64,000 nt of DNA from a virus, in the IMG/VR virus record IMGVR_UViG_3300046744_000381, positions 1 to 64,000 of that record; one strand, 5' to 3'. The notes beneath the pieces were generated by a model. That model was not told where the DNA came from, searched no databases, and worked only from the letters and a program-made list of their open reading frames with translations. The position numbers were made by a program, and so were the translations under genes. Numbering within the stretch: the stretch's first letter is position 1; each line of letters opens with the position of its first letter. Below are positions 40,105 to 48,785 of this stretch, one piece after another.

Positions 40105-40755
40105 TTATTTTATGACATCAACTTCTATATCCTGCTTGATTTTGGAAGGAAACATAAATCCAGTTTGATGATGTTCTCTTCTATTTTTTGTGCTGTCTTT
40201 AAATCCAATACCCATCATTAATGCAATAGGATTTTCATTTTTTACAATTTTAGAAACTTCTGTGTCGTCAAAACACGCACAACACCCAGTACCATAACCT
40301 AACATACTTGCTAATAAATTAAGATATCCCGCAGCAATGCCAATTGCCATATTTTCATCTCTTTTTAGTACATTTTTAGAAGCAGTAATATCTTTGTTAT
40401 TTTCAATATTATACAACTCGTCATTTGCATATTCATTAGGATTAGTTTTTGTTGCTGGATCAACTGATTCAAAAACTACTAAAAGATTTGCTAGTGTTTG
40501 ACTATTTGTTTCTTCAACACCGTCTTCTGGGCGTTTGAATCCTGCTGTATGTTTGTGTATATTTTCGATAATGCTTCTATTTGTTACAAAGTGTACTTTG
40601 TAAAAAGCAACGTTTTGTTTGCTAGGACAGTTCTTAACTGCGTGTACAAACAATTCTATATCTTCGTCAGGAATAGTTTGCTCTAAATCCCAGTTACGTT
40701 GACAATGCTGACTACGAATAATAGTCTTTTTAATATCTTTGTGTTCTAATTGCAT
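40105..40755 (-). CDS. Nitroreductase-family flavoprotein, copy 1
   Basis: 216 residues. RSQHCQRNWD at 14-23 is the FMN-phosphate-binding start (R-S region), NCPSKQNVAFYKVHF supplies the next conserved block, and GYGTGCCACFD near 155-165 is the C-terminal flavin region. Nitroreductases use NAD(P)H and FMN to reduce nitro, quinone, or C=C groups, or serve in dehydrogenations. A paralog with the same motifs lies at 45777. A late-type box at 40774-40780 and an AGGAG site precede it. Confidence 0.8.
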   Translation of the reverse strand: MQLEHKDIKKTIIRSQHCQRNWDLEQTIPDEDIELFVHAVKNCPSKQNVAFYKVHFVTNRSIIENIHKHTAGFKRPEDGVEETNSQTLANLLVVFESVDPATKTNPNEYANDELYNIENNKDITASKNVLKRDENMAIGIAAGYLNLLASMLGYGTGCCACFDDTEVSKIVKNENPIALMMGIGFKDSTKNRREHHQTGFMFPSKIKQDIEVDVIK

Positions 40756-40766
40756 AATACATCTCC

Positions 40767-41525
40767 TTAAATATATTTATGCAATTTAGGATCATTAAAA
40801 TTAACTAGAGCTAAAATATGATATCTGTCGTCACCGTTTTTATTATTTACTGCGTGATTGTGTTGTGTATTGATTATCCAGGCTTCATTAAAACCATAGT
40901 GTTGCTCGTGTATTTCTCCGTCTAAATATACTAACATACTAGTAGCATCCTTATTTGTGATTAAAGGAATATGCACATATGCGTGAGTGTATTCTGTTTC
41001 ATAATAATTATGACTGTGCCAATTTATTCTTTGTTTATTATCTATTTTCGATATCATTATACGATCGCACATAGTCCAAGTAAACATTTCTTCAATGATA
41101 CTTTTAATATAAGGAATAGTGTCACATAAAGTTGTGTCAACTAGATGCTCAGGAGGAACCCTGCCATTTTCAATTAAGTGCTGCTTACCTAATATTTCCA
41201 TAAAGTCTAATGTTTCTCCAAATCCAAAATCTGGATCATTGCTGAAATTTCTTAAAAACTTTGCACTCCAATAATTACTAATACCTGCGCCTCGTATGCT
41301 TTTTACATCGTTGTTGTAACCTTGCCAATTTTCTAATGCAGATATTTCTTGACTTATCTTGTTTTGATTTAACTCTAAATCGCATAATTTAAAATGTGGC
41401 ACATATAATAATTTTTTAGCCAGTGAATTTTTTGCTCTATTGCTTTCACATCTAGGATGACAGGATTTATCAAAAGCCGGAGCAGATTCTGCATCTACTA
41501 ATTTATGATGTAAATCAACTATCAA
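40767..41525 (-). CDS. Asp/Asn hydroxylase-like protein with an HxH in place of HxD
   Basis: 252 residues. The usual HxD is replaced by His170-x-His172 (NWHSHNYYETE); His224 (QHNHAVNN) and Arg234 complete the site. Aspartyl/asparaginyl hydroxylases tolerate a missing Asp, so it may still bind iron. A CHPRCESN stretch near 22-29 suggests an additional Cys pair. The start is TTG at 41525; no nearby ATG exists. The start overlaps the next gene upstream by 11 bases. Confidence 0.65.
   Translation of the reverse strand: MIVDLHHKLVDAESAPAFDKSCHPRCESNRAKNSLAKKLLYVPHFKLCDLELNQNKISQEISALENWQGYNNDVKSIRGAGISNYWSAKFLRNFSNDPDFGFGETLDFMEILGKQHLIENGRVPPEHLVDTTLCDTIPYIKSIIEEMFTWTMCDRIMISKIDNKQRINWHSHNYYETEYTHAYVHIPLITNKDATSMLVYLDGEIHEQHYGFNEAWIINTQHNHAVNNKNGDDRYHILALVNFNDPKLHKYI
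40774..40780 (-). promoter_or_regulatory. Late-type box before nitroreductase copy 1
   Basis: ATAAATA on the minus strand (40780 to 40774), about 19 bases from the nitroreductase ATG at 40755, with AGGAG between. It lies in the last codons of the gene upstream. Confidence 0.55.
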
Positions 41526-42084
41526 GGATACAGCCTACTAAGTGTATTCTATTTTCTTTACTGGCATTCATAGCAGTATGCTCGTATCTTGTATCTGTAT
41601 GATACCATTTATTTTTTTCTAAATGTTTTACTTCGTCTCCAATAATCATAAAACAGCCATCTTGTGTTTTCATTGGATAATGTATCCTAGTTGTATTATC
41701 ATTATGCCAGGTTAAACAAGTCTTTGGCTGACTATTCATTATTCTTACTCTGCCAACATTGAATTTTTTTGTAAGAGCATTGTAAACTTCTTCAAACAAT
41801 GTGCCTTTAAATGCTGTGCAAAGTGTAGTAAACTGTTGTTCACGTAACGGTGGTTTACGTAAAGGAGTAATTATTTTACCATCTTCTTCGTATGATTTAT
41901 CCCAATCATACCACAAACTTGCCCTGCCTAATAAAAAATTATCTGGATCTTTTTTGGTGCTGTTCAAACAAATTTGATCCTGACAATCGTCTCGAAACCA
42001 ATGTATGGTTCCGTTATCCATTAACTTATTAAATTCATCATATAATTCAAGAATAGGTAAATCTAATTCTGTATAATAACTCAT
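41515..42084 (-). CDS. Asp/Asn hydroxylase-like 2-oxoglutarate oxygenase
   Basis: 189 residues. The triad is His127 and Asp129 (LTWHNDNTT), His169 (RYEHTAMN), with Arg179 (ENRIHLVG). An N-terminal helical part carries a KPPLREQQFTT segment. It overlaps neighbours by 4-11 bases. Together with the proteins at 38894 and 40767 it forms a hydroxylase subgroup. Confidence 0.75.
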   Translation of the reverse strand: MSYYTELDLPILELYDEFNKLMDNGTIHWFRDDCQDQICLNSTKKDPDNFLLGRASLWYDWDKSYEEDGKIITPLRKPPLREQQFTTLCTAFKGTLFEEVYNALTKKFNVGRVRIMNSQPKTCLTWHNDNTTRIHYPMKTQDGCFMIIGDEVKHLEKNKWYHTDTRYEHTAMNASKENRIHLVGCILDS

Positions 42085-42620
42085 TGCTCTCTCGGTAAAA
42101 TTGTCATTGTTTTTACATTATATTTATTAGCCAACTCTGATGCCTGAAAAATAATTTGTGCTGCTTCTTGGCAGGGAATATAGTATTGTGGTTGTAAAAA
42201 TTTAAGTATTTTTTCAGATCCTACATACCCAAATTTTAGTAACACAGTGGAACAGTGGCACTTGATACTACTTAATTGTAAACTTGCTGCTTCTAAGCTT
42301 GCTTTGTGAGCTGTATACGGATGCGGAAAGTCTTTCATACCGTCAGTGGTATTGCTACCTAAATTAACAATTACTTTTGTTTTATTTTTCCACTTTCGAT
42401 GTAATTCATACAGCATATCAGTTTGATAATAAAGATTATATGCATTGTTGATAAACACATCGCACTCTTCGCTGTCTTTTATAATACGTCTGCGGTCCTC
42501 TGCTAATTTTATATTATAACCTGTGGTCCTACTAAACCCTATAAAATTATCTTTTACTTCGGGCAATTCACTAAAAGCTTTGCCTATACCTGACGTATGT
42601 CCTGTGATTGCATATTTCAT
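42081..42620 (-). CDS. Small SDR dehydrogenase/reductase
   Basis: 179 residues. The Rossmann motif TGHTSGIGKA is at 6-15, NNAYN at about 58-62, the Ser of the triad at VNLGSNT, and Tyr-x3-Lys as HPYTAHKASLEAA. It is about 60 residues shorter than typical SDRs, and similar in size to the other two island SDR-like proteins. It overlaps neighbours by 4 bases. An alcohol or carbonyl redox step on the island's unknown product is likely. Confidence 0.75.
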   Translation of the reverse strand: MKYAITGHTSGIGKAFSELPEVKDNFIGFSRTTGYNIKLAEDRRRIIKDSEECDVFINNAYNLYYQTDMLYELHRKWKNKTKVIVNLGSNTTDGMKDFPHPYTAHKASLEAASLQLSSIKCHCSTVLLKFGYVGSEKILKFLQPQYYIPCQEAAQIIFQASELANKYNVKTMTILPREQ

Positions 42621-43294
42621 TTTACTTCCTTGTCAAACTCGCCTTTAAATCTTAGACTCAAGCCCATTTTCCAATCACAATCCATTCTACCAGTACAATG
42701 AATATGTTTGCTATCAAAAATTATTAAACTACCAGGAGTAAAATCAACAGCAATACCTGATAAATTTTTAAACAATAATCTATCTCGACCACGTGCTTCC
42801 AAACACCTAGTAAACATTTCTTCATCTATATCAACATCAGTTTTATTTTCTACTATGCTATCTTTAAACGGAAATCTACGTTTTTTATTATGTTCAAACT
42901 CTGATGCAGCAGCATACCATTTGCCCATCCAAGTTGCACCACTGCTAAAATCATTTATATATTGATCAAATATACAAAACTTTTGTTCTAAATCATTGTG
43001 TACTTTTAAAGGAATAAGAACATTAAAACAAGGATAATCTATACTTGTATCACAATGTGGAAAATATGGATCATTGTGTTTGTAAATATTATCGCCTATA
43101 TTCTCTAAATTGGTATTGAAGTAATTTGATAAAACAGGTTTTATATTCTCTTGTACAATAGATAAATTCCAAGGATCTTCAATTTTGTACATTCCATTTG
43201 TTAAATGTGTATCTGCAAATCTATTATTGTAAAATTCAACTATAGTATCTATTCTAGTTTGATCAAAAACATCTTCGTAAATCTTATAATGCAT
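42617..43294 (-). CDS. 2-oxoglutarate/Fe(II) oxygenase-like protein (MHYK-type paralog)
   Basis: 225 residues from the ATG at 43294, matching the MHYK start of its paralog at 39442; an in-frame start at 43327 adds 11 residues that lie inside the radical SAM gene. His80 and Asp82 (YFPHCDTS) plus the distal KHIHCTGRM His form the triad. The C-terminal GLSLRFKG agrees with the paralog. Gene order between the two copies is oxygenase, SDR, hydroxylase. Confidence 0.75.
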   Translation of the reverse strand: MHYKIYEDVFDQTRIDTIVEFYNNRFADTHLTNGMYKIEDPWNLSIVQENIKPVLSNYFNTNLENIGDNIYKHNDPYFPHCDTSIDYPCFNVLIPLKVHNDLEQKFCIFDQYINDFSSGATWMGKWYAAASEFEHNKKRRFPFKDSIVENKTDVDIDEEMFTRCLEARGRDRLLFKNLSGIAVDFTPGSLIIFDSKHIHCTGRMDCDWKMGLSLRFKGEFDKEVK

Positions 43295-44405
43295 CTGATT
43301 TTCTTTTAGGAATTTTGCTATCTGCACTACTTACACAACTTTCTGTCATACAAGGCATTGGTTTATCAAATAACTTAAATCCTGTTTCTATGTTGCCAAG
43401 CGGAACATCGTGGCAAGAGTAACTACGTTTAACACTGCCATCTGGTTCACGTATGATTATACCTTGGTATCCAGCATTGCAACTCCAGCCTTTAAATTTG
43501 TTGAAGTTGAAAGCATTAAAACGTTCAGCTTGATCCATATACCAAGCTTGTCCTTTTGAATCTCTAAATTCTACTTGCATATGCCAAGGCACACTAGCAT
43601 CGGGCTTATACATACTATCCTTAGGTATTTCAAATTTGGGCTTAGGTCTGTCTACAAATTTTCTTTTAGATTCTGTGTAGGCTCGCTGTGGCATTCCGTT
43701 CCACAAACGTTTTAGGTCTTTTTCTTTGTATCCTTCAACCACCTTGCTCGCAGTAGGATCGGATTGCGGTTTAAGGGTAACGTTGATTCCTTGGTTGTGA
43801 AAGAAGAGAGCATTCTCCCAATCACGTTCAAACCATTCTGGTACCATAACTTGATTAATTGTAACTTGTACATCGTGCTCCTGACAAAAAATTAACTTGT
43901 CTGCAAATTCTTGCATCTTCTCTTTGCTATTAACGTGTTCTGTGTGCAGACTTGCTGTTATACTTGCTCTGTGAAAAGCTTTAGCATATTCAACATATGT
44001 TTCAAACCACTTCATTGGACGTGAACAGTTACTTGTCATATGTACACTGGTGTAGTTTGTGTTGTCTACGTCATCAGCCAGATGTTGTAAAATGTCCAAG
44101 TAGCCAGGGTGAAAAGTAGGCTCACCACCACTAAGACTAAAATGATAACTATTAAATCCGTTTTCACGTGCTTGCCTCTTTATCTCATCTATGGTCCGTA
44201 AGCATAGTTCTGTAGGACGGTGGTCTTTACGGTCACTGCGGGCATAAGGCCAACAATAACTACATCTGTAGTTGCAGAATCTTCCGAGGAGCCAACTAAC
44301 AGTGAATATGTCACGATACAACAGGGTACGCTGACCGACACTAACAATGTCGTCAAAAGGTATCTTAGTAAAATCATAGTTACTCCACTTTAAGTCTTCA
44401 GTCAT
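43284..44405 (-). CDS. Radical SAM protein, group C (first gene of long operon)
   Basis: 373 residues. The CX3CX2C motif is Cys44, Cys48 and Cys51 (RFCNYRCSYC), and the SAM motif is SGGEP at 92-96. Additional cysteines (FKGWSCNAGYQG, YSCHDV, CMTESCVSS) in the C-terminal third could bind extra Fe-S clusters. It belongs with the protein at 49323, which shares GR.CNY.CSYC and FKGWSC. It is the first gene after the consensus promoter at 44411 and is probably leaderless. The downstream oxygenase overlaps by 11 bases. Confidence 0.88.
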   Translation of the reverse strand: MTEDLKWSNYDFTKIPFDDIVSVGQRTLLYRDIFTVSWLLGRFCNYRCSYCWPYARSDRKDHRPTELCLRTIDEIKRQARENGFNSYHFSLSGGEPTFHPGYLDILQHLADDVDNTNYTSVHMTSNCSRPMKWFETYVEYAKAFHRASITASLHTEHVNSKEKMQEFADKLIFCQEHDVQVTINQVMVPEWFERDWENALFFHNQGINVTLKPQSDPTASKVVEGYKEKDLKRLWNGMPQRAYTESKRKFVDRPKPKFEIPKDSMYKPDASVPWHMQVEFRDSKGQAWYMDQAERFNAFNFNKFKGWSCNAGYQGIIIREPDGSVKRSYSCHDVPLGNIETGFKLFDKPMPCMTESCVSSADSKIPKRKSDAL

Positions 44406-44410
44406 AACTT

Positions 44411-44439
44411 ATTATAACACTCCTTAATTTATTTGTCAA
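44411..44439 (-). promoter_or_regulatory. Consensus promoter of the long minus-strand operon
   Basis: On the minus strand TTGACA (44439 to 44434), 17-base spacer ending GTGT, and TATAAT (44416 to 44411). The ATG starts at 44405, five bases after the -10 box. It overlaps the end of the radical SAM gene at 44429 and would drive all genes down to 33888. Confidence 0.88.
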
Positions 44440-45757
44440 ATATTTTACTGTATTGTGGTGCAACATCAAGTATATTTTGATTTCTTGCTTTATCAAGATA
44501 GTTAGTAAAATTTACAAATTCTTGTAAGTAATCTTTAGCATAATCTTCTTTGTTGGCAAATTTTAAAATACTATCTAAAATATTTACTGCTTTTTCTTTT
44601 ACTAAAGGATCAATTTCGTTGTCTTTTATAATTTTATCTTCCCATAATTTATAATGGAGAAATAATTCTTGCTTTAGTTCTGTACTTAGCAATTTTATAT
44701 TTGTTCTTTTTGGTCCGTGTGCAACGTGGTGTGTAATTATTGGACGTTTTTTTGAACTATTAATTTTTTTAAATCCGCTTTCTTTAAGCTTCCACCACAT
44801 AAATTCTGGTATATGAAAAACATTGTATGCAGTAACAGTGCAAGCAAGCCAAGCAAATATATTTTTATTTTCAATGCATAATTCATCTAACTTTTGTAAA
44901 TTTTTATATGCTTGACTCCATTTTAAAGGCCAACGCTGGTATTCTACCATATCGCCAAAACCATCAATACTTGCGCCTATTCTAACTTGTCCAAAATGTT
45001 CCCACATTTTTAAGACACGAGGAGGCAAACTTGTCATATTTGTATTATATTCTATAATAATTTTTTTTGAATAACCGCTATCGATACATTTTTGTAAAAA
45101 TTCGTAATGCCTTTCGATCATCATTGGTTCACCGCCGGCCATATAAACGTGTTTGATGTTAGGAATATTTTTTTCAATACTATTCCAAAATACATCACTG
45201 CCGTGCCAATCATAATCATTAGTAAATAGTCTTCCTTTTGAATTACGTTCTAATGTTACAGTACCGTGTGTATCAATATAATCATTTGTTTTATGATAAT
45301 CTACCCATTGTTCAAACCAAGTATGGCTATCAGTTGGACCACACATTCTACAAGCAAGATTGCATAAATTACCAAAACGTAAATCATAATATGTTACAGG
45401 TATTTCACTTATTGAACCATCTTCGTCAGTAGCATCTCTTGCTTTATCTATTGTAAAAGTAGGCCAGTTTTGTTGTTCGTATTGACGCCTGCTGTTTAAT
45501 CCTGCTTCTTCTTCTTGTTGACATCTTCCACATTCTTTGCTCCATACGCCATTGAGCATATTCTTTCTTACAGTTTTCATAAGGTCTGCATTACGTGCAT
45601 CTTCTAAAGAATCACGTTGTGCATTATAAGGAGTTCCGTTGCTGTGTCTAATTACTCCCTGATTTTCTGTTACGTTTGCTTGACAACATATACGAATATC
45701 GCCATTGTTTCTTACAGCTTGAAAATTCCAAGGAATTGGACAGAAGGTGTCTTTCAT
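44429..45757 (-). CDS. Radical SAM protein, group A (Cys-rich N-terminus)
   Basis: 442 residues. The radical SAM cluster is Cys132, Cys136 and Cys139 (GNLCNLACRMC), followed by an AGGEP SAM motif. The N-terminal 100 residues carry a CPIPW start with Cys6, Cys24-Cys25, and Cys76-x2-Cys79, a pattern like a SPASM/twitch auxiliary cluster placed before the radical SAM core. Four others in the island share this order (47577, 51308, 52566, 55096). The substrate is unknown. Its 3' end contains the promoter of the next unit. Confidence 0.85.
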   Translation of the reverse strand: MKDTFCPIPWNFQAVRNNGDIRICCQANVTENQGVIRHSNGTPYNAQRDSLEDARNADLMKTVRKNMLNGVWSKECGRCQQEEEAGLNSRRQYEQQNWPTFTIDKARDATDEDGSISEIPVTYYDLRFGNLCNLACRMCGPTDSHTWFEQWVDYHKTNDYIDTHGTVTLERNSKGRLFTNDYDWHGSDVFWNSIEKNIPNIKHVYMAGGEPMMIERHYEFLQKCIDSGYSKKIIIEYNTNMTSLPPRVLKMWEHFGQVRIGASIDGFGDMVEYQRWPLKWSQAYKNLQKLDELCIENKNIFAWLACTVTAYNVFHIPEFMWWKLKESGFKKINSSKKRPIITHHVAHGPKRTNIKLLSTELKQELFLHYKLWEDKIIKDNEIDPLVKEKAVNILDSILKFANKEDYAKDYLQEFVNFTNYLDKARNQNILDVAPQYSKIFDK

Positions 45758-45776
45758 CTATTATTTAATAGAAATA

Positions 45777-46427
45777 TTAGTAATGCTTTTTAACTTTGAT
45801 CTTTTGTTTTGGCTTTGTTGGAAACATAAAACCAGTTTCGTGATGCTCTCTTCTATTACGAGTTACATCTTTGTAACCTATTCCCATCATAAGCAAAACA
45901 GGACCATTTAACTCTAAAAGTTTTTCAATAGCATCGCCATCGAAACAAGCACAACAACCAGTACCATAGCCCATCATAGCACTAGTAACATTTGCGTATC
46001 CTGCTGCAATACCTACAGCCATTTGCTGATCTCTTTTAAATGTTTCTTTCTCTGATTCGGAAAGTTCTTTTCCTAAATCCATCTTTAATATTTCGTCATT
46101 TCTAAATACACTCTTATCTCTATTTAGATGCCCGTTATATGCCTCAAAGACAATTAACAAATTAGCTAAAGTTTGGCTGTTTGTTTCACCTTCCATTGTT
46201 ACAAAGTTGGTTGTGAAACCTTCTGTCTTACTGTGGATTGCTTCAATTAAGTTTCTATCGGTAATCATATGTGCTTTGTAAAATGCAACATTTTGTTTGC
46301 TAGGACATTGTGTTATAGCGTGTTGAATAAGATCTAAATCTTCTTGCGGTATTTGCTTTGATAAATCCCAGTTACGCTGACAGTGTTGGCTTCTAATGAC
46401 TGCTTTTTCAATTTGTTTATGATCCAT
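45777..46427 (-). CDS. Nitroreductase-family flavoprotein, copy 2
   Basis: 216 residues, exactly the length of copy 1. RSQHCQRNWD at 12-21, CPSKQNVAFYKAHM and YGTGCCACFDGD are shared with it, as are EHHETGFMFP near the end and TNSQTLANLL. Copies clearly arose by duplication and have diverged. A late-type box at 46450 and an AGGAG-like site precede the ATG. The two copies are separated by five genes. Confidence 0.8.
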   Translation of the reverse strand: MDHKQIEKAVIRSQHCQRNWDLSKQIPQEDLDLIQHAITQCPSKQNVAFYKAHMITDRNLIEAIHSKTEGFTTNFVTMEGETNSQTLANLLIVFEAYNGHLNRDKSVFRNDEILKMDLGKELSESEKETFKRDQQMAVGIAAGYANVTSAMMGYGTGCCACFDGDAIEKLLELNGPVLLMMGIGYKDVTRNRREHHETGFMFPTKPKQKIKVKKHY

Positions 46428-46449
46428 TGTAGTCTCCTGTATACAAACG

Positions 46450-46456
46450 TATTTAT
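46450..46456 (-). promoter_or_regulatory. Late-type box before nitroreductase copy 2
   Basis: ATAAATA on the minus strand (46456 to 46450), about 23 bases from the ATG at 46427, with GGAG between. Placement mirrors that of nitroreductase copy 1. Confidence 0.6.
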
Positions 46457-47053
46457 TTAATTTTTATTAATTCTTATTTCCTGATACCATTCTTTTACTT
46501 CTTCAATATTTTCGTACATTAAACTTAATTGTTGAGTATTTTGCTTGTAGGTTTTTTTGGTAGGATTATATTTTCCATTTACAAAAGATATTTTATCAAG
46601 GTCTTGTAAAGTATATCTTTCTTTGTAATTAATAAGATGTTTAGTACTTTCAAACTTTTGTATAGAATATTTTAACATATCAAAAAATTCTCTTTTATAA
46701 ATTATATATTGATCGAGTTGCTTTGAAATATTAAAACTATGATAATTTGTTGTTTTAGCTGCTATACCCCAGCTTATAACTTGTCGCCAGCGATCGTTTG
46801 TTTCTGTAACTATTAATGGATTAGAAAATAACCAATCGTAAAAAGTATCTGTGTAATAGCCATATGATAAATCTGGATGAATTATTATTACAGAGTTTTC
46901 CGGAATAGATTTTATTTTATCCTCAATATTTACTTGTGCATTAGGTATTGGAGTTTTAAAATATTCTCCCAAAAATAACATATTATTTTTATTAGCAATA
47001 TGCCTTGCTAAAAAATGAGAACCTGTCCTCGGTTCTCCATATACGATTTGCAA
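46457..47053 (-). CDS. Sulfotransferase-like protein (TTG start)
   Basis: 198 residues. The start IVYGEPRTGSHFLARHIA resembles the PAPS phosphosulfate-binding P-loop (PRTGS) of sulfotransferases; the 3'-phosphate motif region is less clear. It would transfer sulfate from PAPS to a hydroxyl or amine. The start is TTG at 47053, directly after the previous stop. A late-type box before the next gene suggests it is co-transcribed with the gene at 47055. Confidence 0.65.
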   Translation of the reverse strand: MQIVYGEPRTGSHFLARHIANKNNMLFLGEYFKTPIPNAQVNIEDKIKSIPENSVIIIHPDLSYGYYTDTFYDWLFSNPLIVTETNDRWRQVISWGIAAKTTNYHSFNISKQLDQYIIYKREFFDMLKYSIQKFESTKHLINYKERYTLQDLDKISFVNGKYNPTKKTYKQNTQQLSLMYENIEEVKEWYQEIRINKN

Positions 47054-47054
47054 A

Positions 47055-47549
47055 TTATGACAACCTTTCGGTAACTATACTAATAGACTCGCTCACTCCA
47101 TAGACTAAAAAACAAAACTTTATGTTAGATTCATTAACCCAACGTCTATATAAAGAATTATCAAACACTAATGTAGAATTTAATGCACAATTAGTGTTGG
47201 CAAAATGTAATATTTTTTGTTCTCTTGAATAATCAAACAACGGTATGAAAATAGTTGTATTAGAGCCGTTAACTTTATTTGCCGTTTTAAATGAGTTTCT
47301 TTTTGTATTTCCTTCAATTCTATTTGACCCTAGTATGGTAATGTTTAAATCTTTTTCTTTCAGATAATTTGTAATAGGTCTAAGTAAATTTGTATAAGGT
47401 TTCCATCTATGACTTTGATTCTTAGGGTTGTGTGGCAAATACGAGATTCCCTTATCAAAAAGATGATTTTCTGTTGTGACAAATTTTCTTACAGCATCCA
47501 AAGAATCTTTACTCAACATTTTGTAGTTTATGTTTTTTGTGTAGAACAT
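47055..47549 (-). CDS. Hypothetical beta-rich protein
   Basis: 164 residues. STTIFIPLF-like and ALNSTLVFDNSLYRRWVN segments resemble the strands of a double-stranded beta-helix, but no clear HxD..H..R set is present, so a degenerate oxygenase-like fold is only a suggestion. It has its own late-type box at 47571-47578 and a GAGGA site. It is immediately followed by the sulfotransferase-like gene. Confidence 0.55.
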   Translation of the reverse strand: MFYTKNINYKMLSKDSLDAVRKFVTTENHLFDKGISYLPHNPKNQSHRWKPYTNLLRPITNYLKEKDLNITILGSNRIEGNTKRNSFKTANKVNGSNTTIFIPLFDYSREQKILHFANTNCALNSTLVFDNSLYRRWVNESNIKFCFLVYGVSESISIVTERLS

Positions 47550-47570
47550 TTTATCCTCAATAGTTTTATA

Positions 47571-47578
47571 TATTTATC
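47571..47578 (-). promoter_or_regulatory. Late-type box for 47549 gene
   Basis: GATAAATA on the minus strand (47578 to 47571), 21 bases before the ATG at 47549, with GAGGA between. It overlaps the stop of the radical SAM gene at 47577. Confidence 0.6.
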
Positions 47579-48785
47579 AGAGGTTACGTAAGTAATCTAG
47601 TTGTCCAGGTTCTAGTTGTGTATCTTCAAAGTATGGCTGAATTTCATTGAACAACCAAGGGTTATGTTCTTTCCAATGTTCATTACGTATAATATTCATA
47701 CGAGTATCATTGCGTAAAAACATTCCAAAATCGCCATCTTGCTCTAATTCTTTAATTAACAGCTCATAGTGAGATTTTGCATCGTATAAGTATGACAAAT
47801 GTTTAGGCATTTTAACATTAGCAATTTTAACTTTTAGCAAATCAATTAATTTGAGCTTTACATCAAAAGGTAAGTTACGTGGCATCATCCAATTAGGACC
47901 ATCAACAATAGCATTTTTTTGATAAAACTGTTCTTTGATGCAAAAGTCAATTAGTTGATAGCACAGATTTACATTATATATAGATGTAACACTATGCACA
48001 GTAGTTGTGTGTTTACCATAATGTTCTTTCATTGTAATCATATTACTTAATGTAGTATTCCATTCGCTTCCTTTACGTAAAAAATCATTAAATTTACCAA
48101 ACTGATCAACGCTTGCTGTCAGGTAAACGCCTTCACATTCTTTTAACAATTGATGCAATATTTCATTTGGTAATAAAGTTCCATTTGTAGTAATATGCAC
48201 AACTAATTTTTCTCTATTACACTTTTGTAATAGCTGTATCATTTTTTCCTGTTCCATCAAAGGTTCGCCGCCTAGGAACTTAATAAATGTTAAATCACTC
48301 ACGTCAGCTGTTTCGATCCATTTGTTTTCGGCAATAATACCACGCTTTTCAAATGGATATCCCATCTTCTTTGCATCACTGTACCATTGTGTGCTTAATT
48401 CAGGTCCACACATTCTACATTTATTATTACAAACATTACTAAATGTTACATCAATGTTTGTAAGTTTAGCAACTTTACCTCTTGTATCATCTGTAGGTAA
48501 ATTTAAAAAATTATATGGAGAGTTATAAATGTCTGTACGCATACTATTACCAGATGTTTTTTCATCTTCGTAACATTTACTGCATCCAGGAATCATTTCA
48601 TCATTTAAAACACTTTCTCTATTTTGTTGCATAAAAGGATGGTTAAAAGGATCCTCTAAAGATAAATTTAAATCTGTTGGAACGTGTTCGTGTCTAAAAT
48701 AACAACAGGGCATAACACGACCGTCTGGACGAATGGCCATATGGTGCATAGGAAGTTGACACGCATACTTTGGCAAATCCGACAT
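47577..48785 (-). CDS. Radical SAM protein, group A
   Basis: 402 residues from the ATG at 48785, chosen because it forms a TAATG overlap with the upstream stop; an in-frame TTG four codons earlier is possible. The radical SAM cysteines are 119, 123 and 126 (NVCNNKCRMC), and GGEP follows. N-terminal cysteines at 9, 27-28 and 68/71 form the auxiliary-like set shared by group A. TTSNGT-type residues follow the core. It is the last gene of a seven-gene tight operon that starts at 55063. Confidence 0.85.
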   Translation of the reverse strand: MSDLPKYACQLPMHHMAIRPDGRVMPCCYFRHEHVPTDLNLSLEDPFNHPFMQQNRESVLNDEMIPGCSKCYEDEKTSGNSMRTDIYNSPYNFLNLPTDDTRGKVAKLTNIDVTFSNVCNNKCRMCGPELSTQWYSDAKKMGYPFEKRGIIAENKWIETADVSDLTFIKFLGGEPLMEQEKMIQLLQKCNREKLVVHITTNGTLLPNEILHQLLKECEGVYLTASVDQFGKFNDFLRKGSEWNTTLSNMITMKEHYGKHTTTVHSVTSIYNVNLCYQLIDFCIKEQFYQKNAIVDGPNWMMPRNLPFDVKLKLIDLLKVKIANVKMPKHLSYLYDAKSHYELLIKELEQDGDFGMFLRNDTRMNIIRNEHWKEHNPWLFNEIQPYFEDTQLEPGQLDYLRNL

